Positions 12,501 through 25,724 of a stretch of DNA of 64,000 bases are shown one piece after another. Source of the DNA: Aplectana chamaeleonis. Taxonomy: Eukaryota; Nematoda; Chromadorea; Rhabditida; Cosmocercidae. Below the pieces are notes generated by a model. The model made no database searches, was not told the origin of the DNA, and was given only the letters and a program-made list of their open reading frames with translations. A program made the translations under genes and the position numbers. Each line of letters opens with the position of its first letter. The stretch's first letter is position 1. The DNA is taken from assembly GCA_029168955.1 (NCBI GenBank), contig JAPDOI010001570.1:99950-163949 (forward strand), written 5' to 3'.

Positions 12501-14989
12501 GACAGATTTTGCCTCCACGAAGGGGTTTTCCTCTCCTAAGCCACCGTCCAAATACGTTTCAAACGGATTCCCACCCCCGAAATACCCGATGTACGACAGA
12601 TTTTGCCTCCACGAAGGGGTTTTCCTCCCCTAAGCCACCGTCCAAATACGTTTCAAACGGATCCCCACCCCCGAAATACCCGATGTACGACAGATTTTGC
12701 CTCCACGAAGGGGTTTTCCTCCCCTAAGCCACCGTCCAAATACGCTCAAACGGATTCCCACCCCCGAAATACCCGATGTACGACAGATTTTGCCTCCACG
12801 AAGGGTTTTCCTCCCTAAGCCACCGTCCAAATACGTTTCAAACGGATTCCCACCCCGAAATACCCGATGTACGACAGATTTTGCCTCCACGAAGGGGTTT
12901 TCCTCCCTAAGCCACCGTCCAAATACGTTTCAAACGGATTCCCACCCCGAAATACCCGATGTACGACAGATTTTGCCTCCACGAAGGGTTTTCCTCCCAT
13001 AAGCCACCGTCCAAATACGTTTCAAACGGATTCCCACCCCGAAATACCCGATGTACGACAGATTTTGCCTCCACGAAGGGGTTTTCCTCCCCTAAGCCAC
13101 CGTCCAAATACGTTTCAAACGGATTTTCACCCCCGAAATACCCGATGTACGACAGATTTTGCCTCCACGAAGGGGTTTTCCTCCCCTAAGCCACCGTCCA
13201 AATACGCTCAAACGGATTCCCACCCCCGAAATACCCGATGTACGACAGATTTTGCCTCCACGAAGGGGTTTTCCTCCCCTAAGCCACCGTCCAAATACGT
13301 TTCAAACGGATTCCCACCCCCGAAATACCCGATGTACGACAGATTTTGCCTCCACGAAGGGGTTTTCCTCCCCTAAGCCACCGTCCAAATACGTTTCAAA
13401 CGGATTCCCACCCCCGAAATACCCGATGTACGACAGATTTTGCCTCCACGAAGGGGTTTTCCTCCCCTAAGCCACCGTCCAAATACGTTTCAAACGGATT
13501 CCCACCCCCGAAATACCCGATGTACGACAGATTTTGCCTCCACGAAGGGGTTTTCCTCCCATAAGCCACCGTCCAAATACGCTCAAACGGATTCCCACCC
13601 CCGAAATACCCGATGTACGACAGATTTTGCCTCCACGAAGGGGTTTTCCTTCCCTAAGCCACCGTCCAAATACGTTTCAAACGGATTCCCACCCCCGAAA
13701 TACCCGATGTACGACAGATTTTGCCTCCACGAAGGGGTTTTCCTTCCCTAAGCCACCGTCCAAATACGTTTCAAACGGATTCCCACCCCTGAAATACCCG
13801 ATGTGCGACAGATTTTGCCTCCACGAAGGGTTTTCCTCCCTAAGCCACCGTCCAAATACGCTCAAACGGATTCCCACCCCGAAATACCCGATGTACGACA
13901 GATTTTGCCTCCACGAAGGGGTTTTCCTCCCTAAGCCACCGTCCAAATACGTTTCAAACGGATTCCCACCCCGAAATACCCGATGTACGACAGATTTTGC
14001 CTCCACGAAGGGTTTTCCTCCCCTAAGCCACCGTCCAAATACGCTCAAACGGATTCCCACCCCGAAATACCCGATGTACGACAGATTTTGCCTCCACGAA
14101 GGGGTTTTCCTCCCGCAAGCCACCGTCCAAATACGTTCAAACGGATTCCCACCCCGAAATACCCGATGTACGACAGATTTTGCCTCCACGAAGGGTTTTC
14201 CTCCCTAAGCCACCGTCCAAATACGCTCAAACGGATTCCCACCCCGAAATACCCGATGTACGACAGATTTTGCCTCCACGAAGGGTTTTCCTCCCTAAGC
14301 CACCGTCCAAATACGTTTCAAACGGATTCCCACCCCGAAATACCCGATGTACGACAGATTTTGCCTCCACGAAGGGTTTTCCTCCTAAGCCACCGTCCAA
14401 ATACGTTTCAAACGGATTCCCACCCCGAAATACCCGATGTACGACAGATTTTGCCTCCACGAAGGGTTTTCCTCCCTAAGCCACCGTCCAAATACGTTTC
14501 AAACGGATTCCCACCCCGAAATACCCGATGTACGACAGATTTTGCCTCCACGAAGGGGTTTTCCTCCCTAAGCCACCGTCCAAATACGCTCAAACGGATT
14601 CCCACCCCGAAATACCCGATGTACGACAGATTTTGCCTCCACGAAGGGTTTTCCTCCCCTAAGCCACCGTCCAAATACGTTTCAAACGGATTCCCACCCC
14701 GAAATACCCGATGTACGACAGATTTTGCCTCCACGAAGGGGTTTTCCTTCCCTAAGCCACCGTCCAAATACGTTTCAAACGGATTCCCACCCCTGAAATA
14801 CCCGATGTGCGACAGATTTTGCCTCCACGAAGGGGTTTTCCTTCCCTAAGCCACCGTCCAAATACGTTTCAAACGGATTCCCACCCCTGAAATACCCGAT
14901 GTGCGACAGATTTTGCCTCCACGAAGGGGTTTTCCTCCCCTAAGCCACCGTCCAAATACGCTCAAACGGATTCCCACCCCCGAAATACC

Positions 14990-15100
14990 CGATACACGAC
15001 AGATTTAGCCTCCACGAAGGGGTTTTCCTCCCCTAAGCCACCGTCCAAATACGCTAAAACGGATTCCCACCCCGAAATACCCGATGCACGACAGATTTTG
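14990..15100. repeat. Unit with dimer-block alleles inside the short array
   Basis: A GATACAC...TTTAGCC unit followed by a unit with the private GCTAAAACGG middle and a GATGCAC core. The same two-unit order occurs near 3,890-4,000 in the dimeric block; the GCTAAA positions are 3,955 and 15,053. Confidence 0.8.
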
Positions 15101-18100
15101 CCTCCACGAAGGGGTTTTCCTCTCCTAAGCCACCGTCCAAATACGTTTCAAACGGATTCCCACCCCGAAATACCCGATGTACGACAGATTTTGCCTCCAC
15201 GAAGGGTTTTCCTCCCTAAGCCACCGTCCAAATACGCTCAAACGGATTCCCACCCCCGAAATACCCGATGTACGACAGATTTTGCCTCCACTAAAGGGTT
15301 TTCCTCCCATAAGCCACCGTCCAAATACGTTTCAAACGGATTCCTACCCCCGAAATACTCGATACACGGCAGATTTTGCCTCCACGAAGGGGTTTTCCTC
15401 CCCTAAGCCACCGTCCAAATACGCTCAAACGGATTCCCACCCCCGAAATACCCGATGTACGACAGATTTTGCCTCCCCGAACGGGTTTTCCCCTCCTAAG
15501 CCACCGTCCAAATACGTTTCAAACGGATCCCCACCCCCGAAATACCAGATGTACGACAGATTTTGCCTCCACGAAGGGGTTTTCCTCCCCTAAGCCACCG
15601 TCCAAATACGTTTCAAACGGATCCCCACCCCCGAAATACCCGATGTACGACAGATTTTGCCTCCACGAAGGGGTTTTCCTCCCCTAAGCCACCGTCCAAA
15701 TACGTTTCAAACGGATCCCCACCCCCGAAATACCAGATGTACGACAGATTTTGCCTCCACGAAGGGGTTTTCCTCTCCTAAGCCACCGTCCGAATACGTT
15801 TCAAACGGATTCCCACCCCCGAAATACCCGACGTACGACAGATTTTGCCTCCACGAAGGGGTTTTCCTCCCCTAGGCCACCGTCCAAACACGCTCAAACG
15901 GATTCCCACCCCCGAAATACCCGATGTACGACAGATTTTGCCTCCACGAAGGGGTTTTCCTCCCCTAAGCCACCGTCCAAATACGTTTCAAACGGATTCC
16001 CACCCCGAAATACCCGATGTACGACAGATTTTGCCTCCACGAAGGGGTTTTCCTCCCTAAGCCACCGTCCAAATACGTTTCAAACGGATTCCCACCCCGA
16101 AATACCCGATGTACGACAGATTTTGCCTCCACGAAGGGGTTTTCCTCCCTAAGCCACCGTCCAAATACGTTTCAAACGGATTTCCACCCCCGAAATACCC
16201 CATGTACGACAGATTTTGCGTCCACGAAGGCGTTTTCCTCTCATAAGCCACCGTCCAAATACGCTCAAACAGATTCCCACCCCGAAATACCCGATACACG
16301 ACAGATTTTGCCTCCACGAAGGGGTTTTCCTCTCCTAAGCCACCGTCCAAATACGTTTCAAACGGATTCCCACCCCCGAAATACCCGATGTACGACAGAT
16401 TTTGCCTCCACGAAGGGGTTTTCCTCCCCTAAGCCACCGTCCAAATACGCTCAAACGGATTCCCACCCCCGAAATACCCGATGTACGACAGATTTTGCCT
16501 CCACGAAGGGGTTTTCCTCCCCTAAGCCACCGTCCAAATACGTTTCAAACGGATTCCCACCCCCGAAATACCCGATGTACGACAGATTTTGCCTCCACGA
16601 AGCGGTTTTCCTCCCCTAAGCCACCGTCCAGATACGCTCAAACGGATTCCCACCCCCGAAATACCCGATGTACGACAGATTTTGCCTCCACGAATGGGTT
16701 TTCCTTCCCTAAGCCACCGTCCAAATACGTTTCAAACGGATTCCCACCCCCGAAATACCCGATACACGACAGATTTAGCCTCCACGAAGGGGTTTTCCTC
16801 CCATAAGCCAACGTCCAAATACGTTCAAACGGATTCCCACCCCCGAAATACCCGATGTACGACAGTTTTGCCTCCACGAAGGGGTTTTCCTCCCATAAGC
16901 CACCGTCCAAATACGCTCAAACGGATTCCCACCCCCGAAATACCCGATGTACGACAGATTTTGCCTCCACGAATGGGTTTTCCTTCCCTAAGCCACCGTC
17001 CAAATACGTTTCAAACGGATTCCCACCCCCGAAATACCCGATGTACGACAGTTTTGCCTCCACGAAGGGGTTTCCTCTCCTAAGCCACCGTCCAAATACG
17101 CTCAAACGGATTCCCACCCCGAAATATCCGATGTACGACAGATTTTGCCTCCACGAATGGGTTTTCCTTCCCTAAGCCACCGTCCAAATACGTTTCAAAC
17201 GGATTCCCACCCCCGAAATACCCGATGTACGACAGATTTTGCCTCCACGAAGGGGTTTTCCTCCCCTAAGCCACCGTCCAAATACGTTTCAAACGGATTC
17301 CCACCCCCGAAATACCCGATGTACGACAGATTTTGCCTCCACGAAGGGTTTTCCTCTCCTAAGCCACCGTCCAAATACTCTCAAACGGATTCCCACCCCG
17401 AAATACCCGATGCACGACAGATTTTGCCTCCACGAAGGGGTTTTCCTCCCATAAGCCACCGTCCAAATACGTTTCAAACGGATTCCCACCCCCGAAATAC
17501 CCGATGTACGACAGATTTTGCCTCCACGAAGGGGTTTTCCTCCCATAAGCCACCGTCCAAATACGCTCAAACGGATTCCCACCCCCGAAATACCCGATGT
17601 ACGACAGATTTTGCCTCCACGAAGGGGTTTTCCTCCCCTAAGCCACCGTCCAAATACGTTTCAAACGGATTCCCACCCCCGAAATACCCGATGTACGACA
17701 GATTTTGCCTCCACGAAGGGGTTTTCCTCCCATAAGCCAACGTCCAAATACGTTCAAACGGATTCCCACCCCGATATACCCGATGTACGACAGATTTTGC
17801 CTCCACGAAGGGGTTTTCCTTCCCTAAGCCACCGTCCAAATACGTTTCAAACGGATTCCCACCCCCGAAATACCCGATGTACGACAGATTTTGCCTCCAC
17901 GAATGGGTTTTCCTTCCCTAAGCCACCGTCCAAATACGTTTCAAACGGATTCCCACCCCCGAAATACCCGATACACGACAGATTTAGCCTCCACGAAGGG
18001 GTTTTCCTCTCATAAGCCACCGTCCAAATACGCTCAAACGGATTCCCACCCCCGAAATACCCGATGTACGACAGATTTTGCCTCCACGAAGGGGTTTTCC

Positions 18101-18295
18101 TTCCCTAAGCCACCGTCCAAATACGTTTCAAACGGATTCCCACCCCCGAAATACCCGATGTACGACAGATTTTGCCTCCACGAAGGGGTTTTCCTCCCCT
18201 AAGCCACCGTCCAGATACGCTCAAACGGATTCCCACCCCCGAAATACCCGATGTACGACAGATTTGGCCTCCACGAAAGGGTTTTCCTTCCCTAA

Positions 18296-18325
18296 GCCAC
18301 CGATGTACGACAGATTTTCAAACGG
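18296..18325. repeat. Rearranged unit: core segment replacing the middle
   Basis: After CCACCG the expected TCCAAATACGTTT is replaced by ATGTACGACAGATTTT, taken from the unit's own core, and the unit then resumes with CAAACGG. The net change is +3 bp. This is a template-switch-like junction within the satellite. Confidence 0.85.
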
Positions 18326-20060
18326 ATTCCCACCCCCGAAATACCCGATGTACGACAGATTTGGCCTCCACGAAAGGGTTTTCCTTCCCTAAGCCACCGT
18401 CCAAATACGTTTCAAACGGATTCCCACCCCCGAAATACCCGATGTACGACAGATTTTGCCTCCACGAAGGGGTTTTCCTCCCATAAGCCACCGTCCAAAT
18501 ACGCTCAAACGGATTCCCACCCCCGAAATACCCGATGTACGACAGATTTTGCCTCCACGAAGGGGTTTTCCTCCCATAAGCTACCGTTCAAATACGCTCA
18601 AACGGATTCCCACCCCGAAATACCCGATGTACGACAGATTTTGCCTCCACGAAGGGTTTTCCTCCCCTAAGCCACCGTCCAAATACGTTTCAAACGGATT
18701 CCCACCCCGAAATACCCGATGTACGACAGATTTTGCCTCCACGAAGGGGTTTTCCTCCCTAAGCCACCGTCCAAATACGTTTCAAACGGATTCCCACCCC
18801 GAAATACCCGATGTACGACAGATTTTGCCTCCACGAAGGGTTTTCCTCCCATAAGCCACCGTCCAAATACGTTTCAAACGGATTCCCACCCCGAAATACC
18901 CGATGTACGACAGATTTTGCCTCCACGAAGGGTTTTCCTCCCTAAGCCACCGTCCAAATACGTTTCAAACGGATTCCCACCCCGAAATACCCGATGTACG
19001 ACAGATTTTGCCTCCACGAAGGGTTTTCCTCCCCTAAGCCACCGTCCAAATACGTTTCAAACGGATTCCCACCCCGAAATACCCGATGTACGACAGATTT
19101 AGCCTCCACGAAGGGATTTCCTCCCATAAGCCACCGTCCAAATACGCTCAAACGGATTCCCACCCCCGAAATACCCGATGTACGACAGTTTTTGCCTCCA
19201 CGAAGGGGTTTTCCTCCCATAAGCCACCGTCCAAATACGTTTCAAACGGATTCCCACCCCGAAATACCCGATTCACGACAGATTTTGCCTCCACGAAGGG
19301 TTTTCCTCCCATAAGCCACCGTCCAAATACGTTCAAACGGATTCCCACCCCGAAATACCCGATGTACGACAGATTTTGCCTCCACGAAGGGTTTTCCTCC
19401 CCTAAGCCACCGTCCAAATACGTTTCAAACGGATTCCCACCCCGAAATACCCGATGTACGACAGATTTTGCCTCCACGAAGGGGTTTTCCTCCCTAAGCC
19501 ACCGTCCAAATACGCTCAAACGGATTCCCACCCCGAAATACCCGATGTACGACAGATTTTGCCTCCACGAAGGGGTTTTCCTCCCATAAGCCAACGTCAA
19601 AATACGTTCAAACGGATTCCCACCCCCGAAATACCCGATGTACGACAGATTTTGCCTCCACGAAGGGGTTTTCCTTCCCTAAGCCACCGTCCAAATACGT
19701 TTCAAACGGATTCCCACCCCCGAAATACCCGATGTACGACAGATTTTGCCTCCACGAAGGGGTTTTCCTTCCCTAAGCCACCGTCCAAATACGTTTCAAA
19801 CGGATTCCCACCCCCGAAATACCCGATGTACGACAGATTTTGCCTCCACGAAGGGGTTTTCCTCCCATAAGCCACCGTCCAAATACGTTTCAAACGGATT
19901 CCCACCCCCGAAATACCCGATGTACGACAGATTTTGCCTCCACGAAGGGGTTTTCCTCCCATAAGCCAACGTCCAAATACGTTCAAACGGATTCCCACCC
20001 CCGAAATACCCGATGTACGACAGATTTTGCCTCCACGAAGGGGTTTTCCTCCCCTAAGCC

Positions 20061-20210
20061 CGATGTACGACAGATTTTGCCTCCACGAAGGGGTTTTCCT
20101 CTCCTAAGCCCGATGTACGACAGATTTTGCCTCCACGAAGGGGTTTTCCTCTCCTAAGCCCGATGTACGACAGATTTTGCCTCCACGAAGGGGTTTTCCT
20201 CCCATAAGCC
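20061..20210. repeat. Three tandem 50-bp mini-units
   Basis: CGATGTACGACAG starts at 20,061, 20,111 and 20,161, a period of exactly 50 bp. Each mini-unit runs from CGATG through the spacer to TAAGCC and lacks the CCACCGTCC...GAAATACC part, so TAAGCC joins straight to CGATG. The missing part is about 44 bp. This is the only triple cluster. Confidence 0.92.
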
Positions 20211-21239
20211 ACCGTCCAAATACGCTCAAACGGATTCCCACCCCCGAAATACCCGATGTACGACAGATTTTGCCTCCACGAAGGGGTTTTCCTCCCATAA
20301 GCCACCGTCCAAATACGTTTCAAACGGATTCCCACCCCCGAAATACCCGATGTACGACAGATTTTGCTTCCACGAAGGGGTTTTCCTCCCACAAGCCACC
20401 GTCCAAATACGCTCAAACGGATTCCCACCCCCGAAATACCCGATGTACGACAGATTTTGCCTCCACGAAGGGGTTTTCCTTCCCTAAGCCACCGTCCAAA
20501 TACGTTTCAAACGGATTCCCACCCCCGAAATACCCGATACACGACAGATTTAGCCTCCACGAAGGGGTTTTCCTTCCCTAAGCCACCGTCCAAATACGTT
20601 TCAAACGGATTCCCACCCCTGAAATACCCGATGTGCGACAGATTTTGCCTCCGCGAAGGGGTTTTCCTCCCAAAAGCCACCGTCCAAATACGCTCAAACG
20701 GATTCCCACCCCCGAAATACCCGATGTACGACAGATTTTGCCTCCACGAAGGGGTTTTCCTTCCCTAACCCCCCGTCCAAGTACGTTTCAAACGGATTCC
20801 CACCCCGGAAATACCCGATGTACGACAGATTTTGCCTCCACGAAGGGGTTTTCCTTCCCTAAGCCACCGTCCAAATACGTTTCAAACGGATTCCCACCCC
20901 CGAAATACCCGATGTACGACAGATTTTGCCTCCACGAAGGGGTTTTCCTCCCATAAGCCACCGTCCAAATACGTTTCAAACGGATTCCCACCCCCGAAAT
21001 ACCCGATGTACGACAGATTTTGCTTCCACGAAGGGGTTTTCCTCCCACAAGCCACCGTCCAAATACGCTCAAACGGAATCCCACCCCCGAAATACCCGAT
21101 GTACGACAGATTTTGCCTCCACGAAGGGGTTTTCCTTCCCTAAGCCACCGTCCAAATACGCTCAAACGGATTCCCACCCCCGAAATACCCGGTGTACGAC
21201 AGATTTTGCCTCCACGAAGGGGTTTTCCTCCCCTCAGCC

Positions 21240-21285
21240 CGATGTACGACAGATTTTGCCTCCATGACCGGGTTTTCCCACCCCG
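21240..21285. repeat. Mini-unit with a second junction
   Basis: TCAGCC joins CGATGTACGAC; the unit then reads TCCATGACCGGGTTTTCC and joins CACCCCGAAATACCC directly, losing the spacer end and the CCGTCC middle. Two breakpoints therefore lie about 45 bp apart. Confidence 0.85.
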
Positions 21286-23106
21286 AAATACCCGATGTAC
21301 GACAGATTTTGCCTCCACGAAGGGTTTTCCTTCCCTAAGCCACCGTCCAAATACGTTTCAAACGGATTCCCACCCCGAAATACCCGATGTACGACAGATT
21401 TTGCCTCCACGAAGGGTTTTCCTCCCCTAAGCCACCGTCCAAATACGTTTGAAGCGGATTCCCACCCACGACATACCCGATGTACGACAGATTTTCCCTC
21501 CACGAAGGGTTTTCCTCTCCTAAGCCACCGTCCAAATACTCTCAAACGGATTCTCACCCCGAAATACCCGATGCACGACAGATTTTGCCTCCACGAAGGG
21601 TTTTCCTCCCATAAGCCACCGTCCAAATACGTTTCAAACGGATTCCCACCCCGAAATACCCGATGTACGACAGATTTTGCCTCCACGAAGGGTTTTCCTC
21701 CCATAAGCCACCGTCCAAATACGTTTCAAACGGATTCCCACCCCGAAATACCCGATGTACGACAGATTTTGCCTCCACGAAGGGGTTTTCCTCCCCTAAG
21801 CCACCGTCCAAATACGTTTCAAACGGATTCCCACCCCGAAATACCCGATGTACGACAGATTTTGCCTCCACGAAGGGGTTTTCCTCCCCTAAGCCACCGT
21901 CCAAATACGTTCAAACGGATTCCCACCCCGAAATACCCGATGTACGACAGATTTTGCCTCCACGAAGGGGTTTTCCTCCCCTAAGCCACCGTCCAAATAC
22001 GTTTCAAACGGATTCCCACCCCCGAAATACCCGATGTACGACAGATTTTGCCTCCACGAAGGGGTTTTCCTTCCCTAAGCCACCGTCCAAATACGTTTCA
22101 AACGGATTCCCACCCCCGAAATACCCGATGTACGACAGATTTTGCCTCCACGAAGCGGTTTTCCTCCCATAAGCCACCGTCCAAATACGTTCAAACGGAT
22201 TCCCACCCCCGAAATACCCGATGTACGACAGATTTTGCCTCCACGAAGGGGTTTTCCTCCCATAAGCCAACGTCCAAATACGTTCAAACGGATTCCCACC
22301 CCCGGAATACCCGGTGTACGACAGATTTTGCCTCCACGAAGGTGATTTCCTCCCATAAGCCACCGTCCAAATACGCTCAAACGGATTCCCACCCCGAAAT
22401 ACCCGATGTGCGACAGATTTTGCCTCCACGAAGGGTTTTCCTTCCCTAAGCCACCGTCCAAATACGTTTCAAACGGATTCCCACCCCCGAAATACCCGAT
22501 GTACGACAGATTTTGCCTCCACGAAGGGGTTTTCCTTCCCTAAGCCACCGTCCAAATACGTTTCAAACGGATTCCCACCCCCGAAATACCCGATGTACGA
22601 CAGATTTTGCCTCCACGAAGGGGTTTTCCTTCCCTAAGCCACCGTCCAAATACGTTTCAAACGGATTCCCACCCCCGAAATACCCGATGTACGACAGATT
22701 TTGCCTCCACGAAGGGGTTTTCCTCCCATAAGCCACCGTCCAAATACGCTCAAACGGATTCCCACCCCCGAAATACCCGATGTACGACAGATTTTGCCTC
22801 CACGAAGGGGTTTTCCTCCCATAAGCCAACGTCCAAATACGTTCAAACGGATTCCCACCCCCGAAATACCCGATGTACGACAGATTTTGCCTCCACGAAG
22901 GGGTTTTCCTCCCATAAGCCACCGTCCAAATACGCTCAAACGGATTCCCACCCCCGAAATACCCGATGTACGACAGATTTTGCCTCCACGAAGGGGTTTT
23001 CCTCCCATAAGCCAACGTCCAAATACGTTCAAACGGATTCCCACCCCCGGAATACCCGGTGTACGACAGATTTTGCCTCCACGAAGGGGTTTTCCTCCCC
23101 TAAGCC

Positions 23107-23160
23107 CGATGTACGACAGATTTTGCCTCCACGAAGGGGTTTTCCTTCCCGAAATACCCG
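23107..23160. repeat. Mini-unit with a second junction
   Basis: TAAGCC joins CGATGTACGAC, and after the spacer CTTCCC runs directly into GAAATACCC. It resembles the copy at 21,240 but the second breakpoint differs. Confidence 0.85.
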
Positions 23161-23861
23161 ATGTACGACAGATTTTGCCTCCACGAATGGGTTTTCCTTC
23201 CCTAAGCCACCGTCCAAATACGTTTCAAACGGATTCCCACCCCCGAAATACCCGATACACGACAGATTTAGCCTCCACGAAGGGGTTTTCCTCTCATAAG
23301 CCACCGTCCAAATACGTTCAAACGGATTCCCACCCCTGAAATACCCGATGTGCGACAGATTTTGCCTCCACGAAGGGGTTTTCCTCCCAAAAGCCACCGT
23401 CCAAATACGCTCAAACGGATTCCCACCCCCGAAATACCCGATGTACGACAGATTTTGCCTCCACGAAGGGGTTTTCCTCCCATAAGCCACCGTCCAAATA
23501 CGCTCAAACGGATTCCCACCCCCGAAATACCCGATGTACGACAGATTTTGCCTCCACGAATGGGTTTTCCTTCCCTAAGCCACCGTCCAAATACGTTTCA
23601 AACGGATTCCCACCCCCGAAATACCCGATACACGACAGATTTAGCCTCCACGAAGGGGTTTTCCTCCCATAAGCCAACGTCCAAATACGTTCAAACGGAT
23701 TCCCACCCCCGAAATACCCGATGTACGACAGATTTTGCCTCCACGAAGGGGTTTTCCTTCCCTAAGCCACCGTCCAAATACGCTCAAACGGATTCCCACC
23801 CCCGAAATACCCGATGTACGACAGATTTTGCCTCCACGAAGGGGTTTTCCTCTCCTAAGCC

Positions 23862-23911
23862 CGATGTACGACAGATTTTGCCTCCACGAAGGGGTTTTCC
23901 TTCCCTAAGCC
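23862..23911. repeat. Single 50-bp mini-unit
   Basis: CTCCTAAGCC joins CGATGTACGAC at 23,862; the next unit starts with CTTCCCTAAGCCACC. Same deletion as in the triple at 20,061. Confidence 0.88.
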
Positions 23912-24548
23912 ACCGTCCAAATACGTTTCAAACGGATTCCCACCCCCGAAATACCCGATGTACGACAGATTTTGCCTCCACGAAGGGGTTTTCCTCCCCT
24001 AAGCCACCGTCCAAATACGCTCAAACGGATTCCCACCCCCGAAATACCCGATGTACGACAGATTTTGCCTCCACGAAGGGGTTTTCCTCCCATAAGCCAC
24101 CGTCCAAATACGCTCAAACGGATTCCCACCCCCGAAATACCCGATGTACGACAGATTTTGCCTCCACGAAGGGATTTCCTTCCCTAAGCCACCGTCCAAA
24201 TACGCTCAAACGGATTCCCACCCCTGAAATACCCGATGTGCGACAGATTTTGCCTCCACGAAGGGGTTTTCCTCCCAAAAGCCACCGTCCAAATAAGCTC
24301 AAACGGATTCCCACCCCCGAAATACTTGATGTACGACAGATTTTGCCTCCACGAAGCGGTTTTCCTCCCATAAGCCACCGTCCAAATACGTTTCAAACGG
24401 ATTCCCACCCCCGAAATACCCGATACACGACAGATTTAGCCTCCACGAAGGGGTTTTCCTCTCATAAGCCACCGTCCAAATACGCTCAAACGGATTCCCA
24501 CCCCCGAAATACCCGATGTACGACAGATTTTGCCTCCACGAAGGGGTT

Positions 24549-24595
24549 TTCCTAAGCCACCGTCCATACGTTTCAACGGATTCACCCCGAAATAC
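24549..24595. repeat. Unit with every run contracted
   Basis: Within about 50 bp the spacer end, the CCAAATACG run, the AAACGG run and the CCC before ACCCC are all shorter than in neighbours (reading CCATACG, TTCAACGG and GATTCACCCC). Such simultaneous shortening is unusual for a single mutation event. Confidence 0.8.
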
Positions 24596-25293
24596 CCGAT
24601 GTACGACAGATTTTGCCTCCACGAAGGGGTTTTCCTTCCCTAAGCCACCGTCCAAATACGTTTCAAACGGATTCCCACCCCCGAAATACCCGATGTACGA
24701 CAGATTTTGCCTCCACGAAGGGGTTTTCCTCCCATAAGCCACCGTCCAAATACGCTCAAACGGATTCCCACCCCCGAAATACCCGATGTACGACAGATTT
24801 TGCCTCCACGAAGGGGTTTTCCTCCCATAAGCCAACGTCCAAATACGTTCAAACGGATTCCCACCCCCGAAATACCCGATGTACGACAGATTTTGCCTCC
24901 ACGAAGGGGTTTTCCTTCCCTAAGCCACCGTCCAAATACGCTCAAACGGATTCCCACCCCCGAAATACCCGATGTACGACAGATTTTGCCTCCACGAAGC
25001 GGTTTTCCTCCCATAAGCCACCGTCCAAATACGTTCAAACGGATTCCCACCCCCGAAATACCCGATGTACGACAGATTTTGCCTCCACGAAGCGGTTTTC
25101 CTCCCATAAGCCACCGTCCAAATACGTTTCAAACGGATTCCCACCCTCGAAATACCCGATGTACGACAGATTTTGCCTCCACGAAGGGGTTTTCCACCCA
25201 TAAGCCACCGTCCAAATACGCTCAAACGGATTCCCACCCCGAAATACCCGATGTACGACAGATTTTGCCTCCACGAAGGGGTTTTCCTCCCTA

Positions 25294-25325
25294 AGCCCGA
25301 TGTACGACAAATACGTTCAAACGGA
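25294..25325. repeat. Rearranged unit: core joined to middle
   Basis: TAAGCC joins CGATGTACGAC, which then joins AAATACGTTCAAACGG. The core fragment replaces CACCGTCC, and the rest of the unit is normal. Confidence 0.85.
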
Positions 25326-25674
25326 TTCCCACCCCCGAAATACCCGATGTACGACAGATTTTGCCTCCACGAAGGGGTTTTCCTCCCATAAGCCAACGTC
25401 CAAATACGTTCAAACGGATTCCCACCCCCGAAATACCCGATGTACGACAGATTTTGCCTCCACGAAGGGGTTTTCCTCCCATAAGCCACCGTCCAAATAC
25501 GCTCAAACGGATTCCCACCCCCGAAATACCCGATGTACGACAGATTTTGCCTCCACGAAGGGGTTTTCCTTCCCTAAGCCACCGTCCAAATACGTTTCAA
25601 ACGGATTCCCACCCCCGAAATACCCGATGTACGACAGATTTTGCCTCCACGAAGGGGTTTTCCTCCCCTAAGCC

Positions 25675-25724
25675 CGATGTACGACAGATTTTGCCTCCAC
25701 GAAGGGGTTTTCCTCCCATAAGCC
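25675..25724. repeat. Single 50-bp mini-unit
   Basis: CCTAAGCC joins CGATGTACGAC at 25,675 and the unit ends at CCCATAAGCC. Three consecutive units of the CCAACGTCC allele follow, at about 25,720-25,960. Confidence 0.88.

Larger units (their letters stand above)
7146..16250. repeat. Short-unit (91-94 bp) satellite block, subtype I
   Basis: Almost pure short units ending CTAAGCCACCGTCC. Consecutive units between 12,227 and 12,697 are spaced exactly 94 bp; others are 91-93 bp because C and G runs are one base shorter. Two middle alleles, TACGTTTCAAACGG and TACGCTCAAACGG, are interspersed without a strict period. Rare intermediate units remain near 7,612, 8,540, 9,478 and 10,037. Sub-blocks with CCACCCCG (for example about 7,555-8,500 and 9,610-10,690) alternate with sub-blocks with CCACCCCCG (for example about 12,290-12,800 and 13,100-13,800). 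No gene is present. Confidence 0.9.

Noticed and set aside
23350..24555. Possible repeat-protein gene (401-codon frame), and similar long frames elsewhere
   Set aside because: Most units are 94, 92, 91, 113 or 110 bp, so the frame shifts between units. One-base run changes are frequent, other frames and the opposite strand are equally open, and no ribosome site, signal peptide or unique terminus is seen.
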